NCBI RefSeq assembly: GCF_023272795.1
Contig: NZ_CP096829.1
Location: forward strand, 4,526,001 to 4,590,000
Direction of reading: 5' to 3'
DNA from: Flavobacterium humidisoli
GTDB taxonomy: Bacteria; Bacteroidota; Bacteroidia; Flavobacteriales; Flavobacteriaceae
DNA: 64,000 bases
Shown: positions 17,610-26,925 of the stretch, piece after piece
How the letters are laid out: the number at the start of each line of letters is the position of its first letter
How positions within the stretch are numbered: position 1 is the stretch's first letter
The notes under the pieces: model-generated
Told to the model about the DNA's origin: nothing
What the model saw: only the letters and a program-made list of their open reading frames with translations
The model's database searches: none
Program-made: the position numbers and the translations under genes

Positions 17610-19034
17610 CTATTTTTTAACCTCGTAAACTTTCAGATTTTTTTCTCCGAACATTTCATATAATTTGTTGATGTCTTTCAACGCATTTTTAGGCAGATTT
17701 TCTGCTTTGTTTCCAAAAACATACAACTTATCGTAAGTTTCAATCACACAAGCCGATTCGTCGATTTCGCCTTTATCATTCTTCACTTTATTCAAATCTA
17801 AATTTAAATATTTCGCCATAAACGGATACAAAGCCATACGTTTTGAAACTCCGAAATCATGTCCTTCTTTTGCAAAATGAGCATTTTCGACTAAATCTTT
17901 CTTTCCGTACAATTCATACGTTCTCTGGATAAAAGGAAATTCCAGTTCCGGAACCGCTAAGGTCCAGTCTTTTCCATCAGAAACAATTAATTGCGGTTTT
18001 GGCGCCATCATCGCTGATATTTCTGCATTGTTTGTTCCGTTGCCGCATAAGTGAATGCCACGACCGCTTTCACACGGACAACCGCCTGAAAAATGAGATG
18101 AAACCATCACAACCGGAGCTGAAACTTTGATTCGGTCATCTAATGCTGCTAAAAACATCGTATGAGAACCTCCGCCAGAACCACCAGTAACGCCAACTCT
18201 TGACATATCAGCATTTTTTACCGTTGCCAAATAATCCAGAAAACGTATTCCGGTTAAAACCTGAACTGTCGATGCAATACTATTTCTGTGCGTTTCTTCA
18301 GGAAACTGTAATAATGATTCTCCCCATGCAAATAAATCATAAGACACAACAATAGCGCCCATTTTAGCCATAATCGCGCAACGGTACTGCTCGTCTTTTC
18401 TATATCTTCCATCTCCAAAATGTCCGTCAGGAGTTAAAATAACTGCTGCTTTTTTATTTAACGGATACGGTTTGTAAATCGATCCAGTTGCATAAACACC
18501 CGGCAAGATTTCCAAAGCGATATTTTCTACGCTGTAATCTTTATAAATTCTCTTTGGAGTTAAAAGTGGTTTAGACTTTGGCGTAGGGGGCGCCTTATCC
18601 AAACCAAATGAGGTTATCATACAAGCTTTTAACTCCGTTTTACGTTTTTCCCATTGTTCTTTAGTCGAATAAAGGCTTTCTAAATAAAACAAGCGTTCTT
18701 TTCCTTTATCAACTGAAACTTTATGGTTTTCATATTTACGAATAATGTAGGTTCCATCTGGCTGTTTAAAATACATCAATTCAAACGGAGCCAGAATGTT
18801 AGTTAACGAAATAGCCAGATTTCCGGGTTCAATTCTCCAGTCGGCATAATCCAGTTCTTTTCCTTTTAATAAACCTCGGTCGTCGTTAATCGTGACATTA
18901 AAAACGGTTTCTATTTTCTTTAAAGTTTCTGAAACCGGTTTTCTAAAATTAGTATCAGAAGTGCTTTGCGCATTGGCAAATGTCAAAGCAAAAATGGAAA
19001 CTGCAATTGTAATTATGTATTTGATATTCTTCAT
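17610..19034 (-). CDS. Secreted STN-alpha/beta-hydrolase esterase, CE19-like pectin esterase candidate
   Basis: 474 residues with a signal peptide (MKNIKYIITIAVSIFALTFANAQ). Residues about 30-100 match an STN-type small domain (SETLKKIETVFNVTINDDRG, then a TYIIRKY strand), normally found in secretins and TonB receptors. Residues about 150-420 form an acetyl-xylan-esterase-like alpha/beta hydrolase. The nucleophile is in VTGGSGGGSH (S at about 285), the acid probably in VSDGKDW (about 353) and the histidine in KEGHDFG (about 388). BT1017, the CE19 founder that demethylates RG-II chain A, belongs to this broad fold, so a pectin methyl- or acetylesterase is the best guess. The STN domain is unexplained. 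It sits between GH95 and GH78 genes that would act on the same side chains. Confidence 0.7.
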   Translation of the reverse strand: MKNIKYIITIAVSIFALTFANAQSTSDTNFRKPVSETLKKIETVFNVTINDDRGLLKGKELDYADWRIEPGNLAISLTNILAPFELMYFKQPDGTYIIRKYENHKVSVDKGKERLFYLESLYSTKEQWEKRKTELKACMITSFGLDKAPPTPKSKPLLTPKRIYKDYSVENIALEILPGVYATGSIYKPYPLNKKAAVILTPDGHFGDGRYRKDEQYRCAIMAKMGAIVVSYDLFAWGESLLQFPEETHRNSIASTVQVLTGIRFLDYLATVKNADMSRVGVTGGSGGGSHTMFLAALDDRIKVSAPVVMVSSHFSGGCPCESGRGIHLCGNGTNNAEISAMMAPKPQLIVSDGKDWTLAVPELEFPFIQRTYELYGKKDLVENAHFAKEGHDFGVSKRMALYPFMAKYLNLDLNKVKNDKGEIDESACVIETYDKLYVFGNKAENLPKNALKDINKLYEMFGEKNLKVYEVKK

Positions 19035-19042
19035 TTATATTG

Positions 19043-19178
19043 TTGAGATTTTAGACACTGATAAAACAGATTCACTTCGTAAAGACGCGGATAAAAACGG
19101 ATTTTTTAATTATTTTGAATAGAAAAATCCGTGTCAGTCCGTGTTTTCGCGATAGCGAACCCGTGTCATCCGTGTTCT
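19043..19178. repeat. Intergenic repeat C, copy 1 (CGCGGATAAAAACGGATT)
   Basis: Contains CTTCGTAAAGACGCGGATAA, then AAAAACGGATTTTT, and ends with GTGTCATCCGTGTTC. It makes imperfect inverted arms (AACGGATTTTT/AAAAATCCGTG). A close copy lies at 21959-22098 and a partial one at 44180-44236. Confidence 0.8.
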
Positions 19179-21951
19179 ATATTTTGCATTCTATTTTATA
19201 ATTTCCAGATCCTAATTCTAAAGTTGGTTTCGTTCCATCAAAACCTGTCCTAACTTTTTTATTGTCAATCTTTATTTCCGAACTTTTAGAAACAGGTAAT
19301 TTTATTGTTGCCGTTGTATTCACCGGAATTTCAACATTCAGAATAAACTTGCCGTCTTTCTTTTCCCAAGACGAAACTATTTTTCCGTAAACCGATTGAT
19401 AATCTGCTTTCGCGAAAATCATATCGCCCACTACTTCCGGCTGAATAAAGAAATGCTTGAAACCTGGTTTTTCGGGATCTGCCATAATTCCGGCTAAGCT
19501 TTGGTAAAACCATTCTTCAATCTGCCCAAGCATAAAATGATTCCACGAATTTCCTTTTCTCGGATCCCATTGTTCCGTTAAAGTCGTTAAACCAAATTTA
19601 ATCTGAAAACCATAACCCGGCGCATCGTAATGATTGTGCATTTTGTACATGGTTTCGTTCTCACCGTTTCTTGCCAGCGTTTGGAATAAATAGCGATTTC
19701 CAACATCTCCAGTTGTTAAACGATCTCCTTTTTCTTTGATGTCAGCCAGTAAATTTTGCATTACAGCCTCTTTATACTGCGGTTCTACGATATTCATGAA
19801 AATCGGAACGGCATTGCTAAACTGACTGTTTGTACCGTATTGTTTGGTTTCCGTATTGAAAAATTTTGCATTGAAAGCCGTTTTGATTTCAGAAGCCAAA
19901 GTTTCGTATTTCTCGATATCTTCCGTTTTTCCCAACATTTTAGCCGCCTTAGCCACTAAATAAGCCCCATAATAATAATGCGAAGTAGCCGAAAGCGCAA
20001 TCGGACTGTTTTTTGAATAGCCTGCAGCGTGCGTTCCGTAATCGTACCAGTCGCCTAATCCGTGCGATACAATATGATTTTCTGCTTTTGTGCCTAGATA
20101 ATCTACATACTTTTTCATTATAGGAAAATATTTTTCCAGTAATGTGGCATCACCGTAATATTCATAATACATCCAAGGCAGAATCACGCCTGTTACACCC
20201 CATTCTGGGGAATCGGTAAAGTCACCTCCAAAAATTACATATTCAGGAACGATGGTTGGAATTAATCCGTTATCGCGTTGTGAATCAGAAATATTCTGCA
20301 TCGTTGCAGGAATAAAAGTCTGTAAATTATAATTGAACATTAAACCCGGACCATTCAAATGAATTTCTTCCAGCCAGCCTAATTTTTCACGCTGCGGACA
20401 ATCGGTAAAAACACTTTGAAAATTACTTTTTATCGAATTGTTGATCAGCTCGTGTGTTTTATTGAAAATCTCATTCGAACAGGCAAAACTTCCTGCTTCT
20501 CCTGCCGAATTGTAAATGAAATTCGATTTTAAATCAACCAAAGTTGGAAGTTCCTTATTCTTATCTTCTTTATAATTAATGTTTTCAATCTGAACATATT
20601 GATAGCCGTAGAAACTGAATTTTGGTGTCCATTCTTCAACGTCTTTTCCTTTTAAAGTATAATCGTAATAGTATGGTTTTCCAGATCTTCCCTGAGCAAT
20701 TGTTCCTTCTTCATTTAATCCTTCGGCTACCCAAACACGAATCGTCTGTCCTTTTTTTCCTTTTACTTTAATAGTTGGAAATCCAGAAAGATTCTGTCCC
20801 ATATCAAAAACATAGAAATTCGGTTTCAACTCTTTTACGGTTTTTACTTCGTATTGCTTCTGAATTGTAACTGGCGGTGCAGTCTGCGCTCTTAAAACTC
20901 CTTTTGGAGCTTCCTGAATTACAACTTTTTTCCAATCAGCATCTTTGAAACCTTTTCTGTTCCAGCCTTTTTGTTCTAAATTGGCGTTGTAATCTTCTCC
21001 TCCAAAAATACTATTATACGTAATCGGACTTTTACTGTATTTCCATGTTTCATCCGATTTTATAATTTCTTCTGAACCGTCTTTATAGCTAATTTTCATT
21101 TTGAAGAATAAAGTCGGCGGGCCAAAACTCACGAAAAATTTGGTATATCTTTCGGCAAGTGTATTGTACATTCCGTTTCCTAACAAAACACCAATTACGT
21201 TATCGCCTTTTTGAAATTCTTTTGAGCTTAATTCGTAAACATTGTAATTAACCGTTTTATCATAATCTGTCCATAAAGGTGCAAATTGACTGTTTCCAAC
21301 TTTTTTACCATTGATAGTCAATTCATAATGTCCTAAACCTGAGATATAAACAACTGCTTCTTTGATTTCTTTTTTTATTTCGAAAGGTTTACGAAGCATG
21401 ATACTCCTGCGTGAAAGCGAATCTGAAGCATTGATAAACGAATTCTTTTTTTCTCTGTTGAAAGTGGCTGTATGATAATTTCGGCCTTCCGGTAAATGAC
21501 TGTCGGCTTTGGTAATCGCCCCAATCCAAATCGAATTTAATTCTGATTCTAATGAAGCGGTTCTAAAAAAAGCTGTTTTGCTCCATTTAGAAATTTTTCC
21601 CACTTGATTCCAAACTTTCACTTTCCAGAAATATTTGGTTTCACTTTTTAATGGCTTTCCATTATAAACGATATGCAGATTTTTTTCTGTATTTACTCTT
21701 CCAGAATTCCAGATATCTCCATCATCATTATTTAGTTTTTCTTCCGAAGAAGCAACTAAAATCAAATAAGCAATTTGTGATGCATCGGATTCTTTTGAAA
21801 CCAGCTTCCAGCTCAGCCTCGGTTGATTTTGAACCACTGCTAATGGATTTTCAGCCATTTCTGTTGTTAAATGTACAGGCAAAATTTGTCCTTTAGAAAC
21901 TAAGGTTACTAAAAGACAAATTGCTAATACTATGTTTTTGAAATTCTTCAT
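19177..21951 (-). CDS. GH78 alpha-L-rhamnosidase (second paralogue)
   Basis: 924 residues with a signal peptide (MKNFKNIVLAICLLVTLVSKGQ). The same domain order as the 916-residue GH78 is visible: VVQNQPRLSWKLVSKESDAS, the jelly-roll segment YELTINGKKVGNSQFAPLWT, and LLGNGMYNTL. The catalytic region reads TDCPQREKLGWLEEIHLNGP at about residue 515, with TTLTEQWDPRKGNSWNHFML in the second catalytic segment. The general-acid position is Glu in QREK rather than RNER, and GWLEE replaces PWLGD, so this is a different GH78 subgroup. It would release L-rhamnose from pectin in the periplasm. It lies between two copies of intergenic repeat C. Confidence 0.92.
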   Translation of the reverse strand: MKNFKNIVLAICLLVTLVSKGQILPVHLTTEMAENPLAVVQNQPRLSWKLVSKESDASQIAYLILVASSEEKLNNDDGDIWNSGRVNTEKNLHIVYNGKPLKSETKYFWKVKVWNQVGKISKWSKTAFFRTASLESELNSIWIGAITKADSHLPEGRNYHTATFNREKKNSFINASDSLSRRSIMLRKPFEIKKEIKEAVVYISGLGHYELTINGKKVGNSQFAPLWTDYDKTVNYNVYELSSKEFQKGDNVIGVLLGNGMYNTLAERYTKFFVSFGPPTLFFKMKISYKDGSEEIIKSDETWKYSKSPITYNSIFGGEDYNANLEQKGWNRKGFKDADWKKVVIQEAPKGVLRAQTAPPVTIQKQYEVKTVKELKPNFYVFDMGQNLSGFPTIKVKGKKGQTIRVWVAEGLNEEGTIAQGRSGKPYYYDYTLKGKDVEEWTPKFSFYGYQYVQIENINYKEDKNKELPTLVDLKSNFIYNSAGEAGSFACSNEIFNKTHELINNSIKSNFQSVFTDCPQREKLGWLEEIHLNGPGLMFNYNLQTFIPATMQNISDSQRDNGLIPTIVPEYVIFGGDFTDSPEWGVTGVILPWMYYEYYGDATLLEKYFPIMKKYVDYLGTKAENHIVSHGLGDWYDYGTHAAGYSKNSPIALSATSHYYYGAYLVAKAAKMLGKTEDIEKYETLASEIKTAFNAKFFNTETKQYGTNSQFSNAVPIFMNIVEPQYKEAVMQNLLADIKEKGDRLTTGDVGNRYLFQTLARNGENETMYKMHNHYDAPGYGFQIKFGLTTLTEQWDPRKGNSWNHFMLGQIEEWFYQSLAGIMADPEKPGFKHFFIQPEVVGDMIFAKADYQSVYGKIVSSWEKKDGKFILNVEIPVNTTATIKLPVSKSSEIKIDNKKVRTGFDGTKPTLELGSGNYKIECKI

Positions 21952-21958
21952 TTCTTAT

Positions 21959-22098
21959 TGTTGAGATTTTGAACGCGGATTAAACGGATTTACTTCGTAA
22001 AGACGCGGATAAAAACGGATTTTTTCATTGTAGTATTTAAAAAATCCGCGTCAATCTGCGTCTTCGCTTTAGCGAATCTGTGTCATCCGCGTTCTATA
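21959..22098. repeat. Intergenic repeat C, copy 2
   Basis: Shares TTGAGATTTT, ACGCGGATAAAAACGGATT and the ending GTGTCATCCGCGTTCTATA with copy 1. It overlaps the stop codon of the next gene. The two copies flank the second GH78 gene as near-direct repeats. Confidence 0.8.
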
Positions 22099-23956
22099 AT
22101 TTTTTCGTTATCAACGATTCAATATTAAATACTGCTTCCGGAATTAATTTTCCTGTTTGAGGCAGATCATCGTAATCATCTGTATCTGGTGCTGTGTCCG
22201 GATTTGGCGTATATCTCTGTTCGCCTGTGCGGAACATAATTCGCTCAAAACCATCTACCGGAGCATAAAAAATTCTCGTTGATTCTTTTTCGTCGTTTAC
22301 CTTTACAGTGTACGAACGGGTTTTAACGTTCAATTTTACATTTACTTTATACTCTTTTCCAGCTTCGTATTTGGCAATCGTATTAAAACGCGCTCCCGTT
22401 TTTGTTTTCAACTGCCCATCCGAATCAAAAGTTAATCTTACGGCTGGTAATCCTTGTTTATTCTGAAATTCAATTTGTAATAGACCGTGATTATTCTGCT
22501 CTGGTTTAACCGTAAAAGTGACTTCCATTTTTTCTGCAAAAGGAACAACACGTTCTGCGCGGGCATAATCAAAATAATCCTGATCTCTTAACGTCAGCCA
22601 TTTTTTGCCCTCTTTCTTTTCTATTTTGGTTGAAGCCCAAGATAAATCATAGGTATTCCATAACTTTAATTCTTGTCCGTCAGGAAGATTACTGAAAACA
22701 TCATTTGCGTTTTCTGTCACAACCGAAGTAACGGGAACCGGAATCGATGCTACCCAAATATCTTCTTTGTTTACACTGTAACTTACCCAAAGTTTCCCGT
22801 CAGGCGGAGTTCCGTCACCTTCTGAAATACCTCGAACGTACTGAGGCCCTGCCGATTTATAGTTTCCGCCATAACGCATCGGACTAATTTCGCCATGAAC
22901 TAATAGTAAATCTTTGTAATTCAATCCGTCATCACTTGTTGAAATTGCCAAAGGCCAGCGGTATTCTGATGGATTGTAAACGGTCGCATAACGATTATCA
23001 GACGTTTTTTGTCCCCAGATTTTAGCATTGCTGTTTACAAAACCGGGAGCACGAACGGGAGTGTATTCCCATGTTTTTCCTCCGTCTTTACTGATTGATG
23101 TCAAAGCGTGTTTCCATAAACCTACAACATCGCCATTTGGCAGATGATACGAACTTAAAGCTTTATAAGGTTTCTTTAGTGGAATCAATTCGTCGTCACG
23201 ATCGGCTTCTTCCACCCATTGCTGTAAAACCAACGGATCAGATAAAATTTCTTCGCAGGCTTTTTTCAAACCTTTGTCTTTTGCCTGTGTATAAAATGGA
23301 AAAGCCGATTTCGATTTATCCCAGGATTTATTGTATCTGATGAAGTAAATTTCGCCAAAACTTCCGTCTTTTTTGATTTCGCGAATTACACGTCCAATTC
23401 CCTTTCCGTCATTTGGATCGTCTTTTTCATCCATCGCAATTCCGTAATACGCCAAAGCAAAAAGTCGTTTTTCTTTTGAAGTATAAAAGCCCATTCTCTG
23501 GTGCATAATCGCGTCCAAATTTTTAGCAACGCCTTCTACGCCTTCTTTTTTCCATCCGTCAGGAATATGATAAATCGGGAAAATTACTTTTGGCATTTTC
23601 CAGCTTACGCCATCTTTTGAAGTCATAATCAGCGTCTGGCTCGGCGGAATATGCTCGCCTGCAGGATCACTTAAGTACTGAAGATAAAAAGTATCATTCC
23701 AATACGCCATTGTAGGTTGGTGATTGTATGTCCAGCCAAAACCATCGGCTTTTTCCGGATGTTCTCTGCTCGCACGCATAATCTGCGTAGCGTGAACTCC
23801 AACTGCCGGACTTAACTGCCCGTGATGATAATCAACATTTGAAAGTGTTTTACCAACGTAACGAACGGTATCTTTCTGCGCATTTACAGCTGTGCCAATC
23901 AATAAAATTGTGGCTGTAGTTAAGAGGTTGGTTTTGATATTTTGGAAAGTAATCAT
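22094..23956 (-). CDS. Secreted propeller enzyme, GH143 (DHA hydrolase) candidate
   Basis: I choose ATG 23956 (620 residues); the GTG upstream lies in a repeat. The signal peptide ends TAVNAQ. Residues about 30-420 look like a propeller: GWTYNHQPTMAYWNDTFYLQ, LIMTSKDGVSWKMPK, SISKDGGKTWEYTPV, STSDDGLNYKDLLL and DGKLWVSYSVNKEDIW. A C-terminal jelly-roll domain begins at about 430 (KLWNTYDLSWASTKIEKKEG, MEVTFTVKPEQNNHG). The size and layout, and an MGH1-like hydrolase nearby, fit the two halves of BT1020 (GH143 plus GH142), where GH143 releases DHA from RG-II. This is inference; a sialidase label from BNR-like motifs would be misleading for pectin. Confidence 0.6.
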   Translation of the reverse strand: MITFQNIKTNLLTTATILLIGTAVNAQKDTVRYVGKTLSNVDYHHGQLSPAVGVHATQIMRASREHPEKADGFGWTYNHQPTMAYWNDTFYLQYLSDPAGEHIPPSQTLIMTSKDGVSWKMPKVIFPIYHIPDGWKKEGVEGVAKNLDAIMHQRMGFYTSKEKRLFALAYYGIAMDEKDDPNDGKGIGRVIREIKKDGSFGEIYFIRYNKSWDKSKSAFPFYTQAKDKGLKKACEEILSDPLVLQQWVEEADRDDELIPLKKPYKALSSYHLPNGDVVGLWKHALTSISKDGGKTWEYTPVRAPGFVNSNAKIWGQKTSDNRYATVYNPSEYRWPLAISTSDDGLNYKDLLLVHGEISPMRYGGNYKSAGPQYVRGISEGDGTPPDGKLWVSYSVNKEDIWVASIPVPVTSVVTENANDVFSNLPDGQELKLWNTYDLSWASTKIEKKEGKKWLTLRDQDYFDYARAERVVPFAEKMEVTFTVKPEQNNHGLLQIEFQNKQGLPAVRLTFDSDGQLKTKTGARFNTIAKYEAGKEYKVNVKLNVKTRSYTVKVNDEKESTRIFYAPVDGFERIMFRTGEQRYTPNPDTAPDTDDYDDLPQTGKLIPEAVFNIESLITKKL

Positions 23957-23972
23957 TAGTATTTTATTTTTT

Positions 23973-24139
23973 GCCACAGATTCCACAGATTAAAATGATT
24001 TTTTTTTTTTTTTCTGCTCAATCTGCAAAATCTGCGGGAAAAAATTTTACTCTCGCAGATTTTGCAGATCAAGCAGATTTATTTTTTTTGATTATTAAAT
24101 ACTATAAAAAAAATCATTTTAATCTGTGGAATCTGTGGC
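23973..24139. repeat. Inverted repeat B, copy 3
   Basis: A 167 bp palindrome: outer arms GCCACAGATTCCACAGATT and AATCTGTGGAATCTGTGGC; inner arms AATCTGCAAAATCTGC and GCAGATTTTGCAGAT. A 20-base T run from 23999 interrupts the left arm. It fills the gap between the GH43-type gene and the GH143 candidate. Confidence 0.85.
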
Positions 24140-24147
24140 TATATCAT

Positions 24148-25065
24148 TTATTTTTTATCAATTAATCCTTTTAAAACTTCTGCAGAGATTGTGGTAATCG
24201 TTCCGTGTTTGTGTCCTTCGGGAAGGCTTATTTTTGACGAAACATCTTCAAAATGAACAAAATCTGAAGTACTTAAGGCTTTATAATTTTTTGAACCGTA
24301 ATTGTCATAATACAACAGCCATTTTTTATCGACTTTCACTACCGTTGGCCCTTCTGATAAATATTCTGTCAAAGGCTCTGAACTTTTGCTGAATGGTCCT
24401 AAAGGCGATTTTCCGAAAGCTACTTTTATGTTTCGCATGGGTCTGGTGTTGTCTTTCAGAACCAAAACATAATCTTTTTTTCCTTTCTTTACAATCACAC
24501 AGTCAATTACGCTGAAACCTGGTTCGTAATATAATTTTGTATCAGAGAATGTTTTGAAATCTTTTGTCGTTACATAATACATTCTGTGATTGTTTTTTTC
24601 TTCTTCCACACCTTTTTCAAATCGGAACGGGATTGTCGATGCCCAGATAATGATGTATTCTTTTTTAACATCATCGTAAAAAATTTCCGGCGCCCAAACG
24701 TTTACCACTTCCGGTTCGTTTTTCATTACCGGAATATATTCTTGTTTTGACCAATGAATTAAATCTTTAGAACTAGCATATCCAAAACCATTTCCGCCTT
24801 TCCAGTCGGTTGTCCAAACCATGTGATAAGTTCCATCTGCTCCTTTTGTGATGGACGGATCACGCATGATTTTGCTAGCGCCGATTTCAGGTTTTAAGAA
24901 TGAACCTTCCAAACCTTTCCAGTTATAACCGTCTTCGCTGTAAGCCAGATATAAACCTTCTGTTGCTGGTTCACGAAATGACGTAAAAAGGTATAAATCT
25001 TTCTTTTTCTGCGAATAACTAATCGCAAAAAGGAAAAAGGTTAGTATGATGACTATTTTTTTCAT
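24148..25065 (-). CDS. GH43-type five-bladed propeller glycosidase
   Basis: 305 residues with a signal peptide (MKKIVIILTFFLFAISYSQ). The sequence has the GH43 pattern: a catalytic-base-type Asp in KIMRDPSI, VWAPEIFYDD, a pKa-modulating-type Asp in FSVIDCVIV, and the general-acid-type Glu in EYLSEGPTVVKVDKKWLLYY. Short five-bladed GH43 proteins are mostly alpha-L-arabinofuranosidases or beta-xylosidases. In a pectin locus an arabinofuranosidase acting on RG-I or RG-II side chains is most likely. The subfamily cannot be assigned by eye. It lies between the GH28 gene and the GH143 candidate. Confidence 0.8.
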   Translation of the reverse strand: MKKIVIILTFFLFAISYSQKKKDLYLFTSFREPATEGLYLAYSEDGYNWKGLEGSFLKPEIGASKIMRDPSITKGADGTYHMVWTTDWKGGNGFGYASSKDLIHWSKQEYIPVMKNEPEVVNVWAPEIFYDDVKKEYIIIWASTIPFRFEKGVEEEKNNHRMYYVTTKDFKTFSDTKLYYEPGFSVIDCVIVKKGKKDYVLVLKDNTRPMRNIKVAFGKSPLGPFSKSSEPLTEYLSEGPTVVKVDKKWLLYYDNYGSKNYKALSTSDFVHFEDVSSKISLPEGHKHGTITTISAEVLKGLIDKK

Positions 25066-25079
25066 GTTGTCTAATTAAA

Positions 25080-25136
25080 CACCAATTTCACAAATTAGCA
25101 CGAATTAAATTGGTGTAAATCCGTGAAATCTGTGTT
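25080..25136. repeat. Short inverted repeat, B-like
   Basis: CACCAATTTCACAAATTAGC pairs imperfectly with AAATTGGTGTAAATCCGTGA. It fills the gap between the GH28 and GH43-type genes; no other feature is seen there. Confidence 0.55.
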
Positions 25137-25153
25137 ATATTATTTTGAATTTT

Positions 25154-26722
25154 CTATTCTGTAATTGCTTTTTTATCTAAATCTTTCCCTTTTTTAACTG
25201 ACGTTGTTACATTGTTAAAAACATTATTTTTTAGGAAAACATTCTTTGTTTCTTTTCCGTTTGCTTCGATGAAAACATCCGTAGCATTAAATGGAAAATT
25301 ATTATTAATCAACACATTAGAAACATTATCTAATTTGATAACCGGAACATTTTTAATTGCTGTTGAAGATCCAACATTGTCTAAAATAACATTTTTGGAA
25401 TCTGATATTTTGAAAGAAGAACCAATCGTTGCATTTACTTTTACATCGTGAAATTCAACATCTGTAGCGGTGTTTACTGTAAAACCTTCTTTTCCGTCCA
25501 TATTGATATTGGAGAAAGTGATGTTCTGAATTGGCATTTCGGTAATTCCTAAAATTTGACCAGCTTTGTTCACGTTTGAAGCTGTAATATTGCTCATGTG
25601 AATGTTTCTGAAAATCGGTGTTTTCTCTGTAACAGGTTCTACTTTGGTATCTTTATCGTAGAAAAGGCTTAGTACAATTGCTTCTTCTTTAATGTTTTTC
25701 ATGACGATATTATCCACACGAATATCTTCTACAACACCACCGCGTCCGCGTGCTGATTTGATACGGATTCCGCGATCGGTTCCGTCGAAAACACAGTTTG
25801 AAATCGTGATTTTTTTGATTCCGCCCGACATTTCGCTTCCTATAACAACACCACCATGACCGCTTAACATTGTACAATTGGTAATCGTAACATTTTCAGT
25901 TGCTTTTCCGTATTTACGTCCGTCACCGTCTCTTCCTGATTTAATCGTAATGCAATCGTCTCCAACGCTGATATGACAATTTGAAATATGAACATTGGTG
26001 CAAGATGAAGGATTAATCCCATCTGTATTTGGCGAATGCGGATTAAAAATCGAAATTCCGGTTACCGTTACATTATCACAGAACTCAGGATTGATCGTCC
26101 AAAAAGGCGAATTTTGAAACGTAACGCCTTCAATTAAAATATTTTTACAGTTGTAAGCCTGAAAAAAAGAAGGTCTGAAGAATTTTTTATCAACCGTTCT
26201 TTTGTAATACGGCTCTGTGTAAAGGCCTTTGTTTTGCTCTTCCCACATCGTTTGGTATTTGGTTGGAGGAAGCGGTTCTTTCGCCGTTTCAATTCGGTAC
26301 ACTTCATTCCACCACGCTTTTCCTTGTCCGTCGATTACGCCTCTTCCAGTAATAGTGATGTTTTCTACATCTTTAGCATAAAATAAAGGCTGGAAACTTT
26401 TCATTACGATTCCTTCGTAACGCATTTCTACATAAGGAAGATAATCATCAAAATTTTCTGAAAACTTTAAAAGTGCGCCTGAATCTAAATGAATCGTGAT
26501 GTTGCTTTTTAGATTTAATGCTCCCGTAAGATATTCCCCAGCAGGGAAAAATATAGTTCCTCCGCCATTTTTAGAGGCTTTTTCAATTGCATTTTGAATG
26601 GCTTGGGTGCATTTTATTCCTTTGTTGTTTCCTCCTTCGTTTAGAATGTTTAACCAGCCGTCGTTTGCGAAAGCGATGTTAAGTCCTGTGATGAAGAAAA
26701 GAATTATTAGTATGTTTTTCAT
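25154..26722 (-). CDS. GH28 polygalacturonase-type hydrolase
   Basis: 522 residues with a signal peptide (MKNILIILFFITGLNIAFA). A right-handed beta-helix begins with ATQNAIEKA-type sequence and GGGTIFFPAGEYLTGALNLK. All four GH28 signatures are present: NTDGINPSS (about 232), VGDDCITIKSG (about 257), SGHGGVVIGSE (about 287) and GIRIKSARG (about 320). It hydrolyses galacturonic-acid-containing backbones by inversion. Family members are exo- or endo-polygalacturonases or rhamnogalacturonan hydrolases; the GH78-rich context fits either the homogalacturonan or the RG backbone. The C-terminal portion continues as beta-helix coils rich in Asn. Confidence 0.93.
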   Translation of the reverse strand: MKNILIILFFITGLNIAFANDGWLNILNEGGNNKGIKCTQAIQNAIEKASKNGGGTIFFPAGEYLTGALNLKSNITIHLDSGALLKFSENFDDYLPYVEMRYEGIVMKSFQPLFYAKDVENITITGRGVIDGQGKAWWNEVYRIETAKEPLPPTKYQTMWEEQNKGLYTEPYYKRTVDKKFFRPSFFQAYNCKNILIEGVTFQNSPFWTINPEFCDNVTVTGISIFNPHSPNTDGINPSSCTNVHISNCHISVGDDCITIKSGRDGDGRKYGKATENVTITNCTMLSGHGGVVIGSEMSGGIKKITISNCVFDGTDRGIRIKSARGRGGVVEDIRVDNIVMKNIKEEAIVLSLFYDKDTKVEPVTEKTPIFRNIHMSNITASNVNKAGQILGITEMPIQNITFSNINMDGKEGFTVNTATDVEFHDVKVNATIGSSFKISDSKNVILDNVGSSTAIKNVPVIKLDNVSNVLINNNFPFNATDVFIEANGKETKNVFLKNNVFNNVTTSVKKGKDLDKKAITE

Positions 26723-26750
26723 TGTTTATATTTTTGGATAATCGAACTGT

Positions 26751-26852
26751 TTGTCATTCCGAGGAACGAGGAATCTCACTAAAAATTCCATATAGTAATT
26801 CGCCAATCGTTGTCGATTCTCGAGTGTGATTCCTCGTTCCTCGGAATGACAA
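26751..26852. repeat. Dispersed palindromic repeat A, copy 4 (most symmetrical)
   Basis: The left arm TTGTCATTCCGAGGAACGAGG is matched by the right arm CCTCGTTCCTCGGAATGACAA, a near-perfect inverted repeat around a variable middle. Both arms contain the IS110 target core. This is the uninterrupted form of the site that the IS110 element occupies at 51205/52414. Confidence 0.9.
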
Positions 26853-26925
26853 TATTGAGGATAATCTGTGATTACTTATTTCAAGAATTGCATTTCACTA
26901 ATTACTTTTTACTTTTCACTAATTA

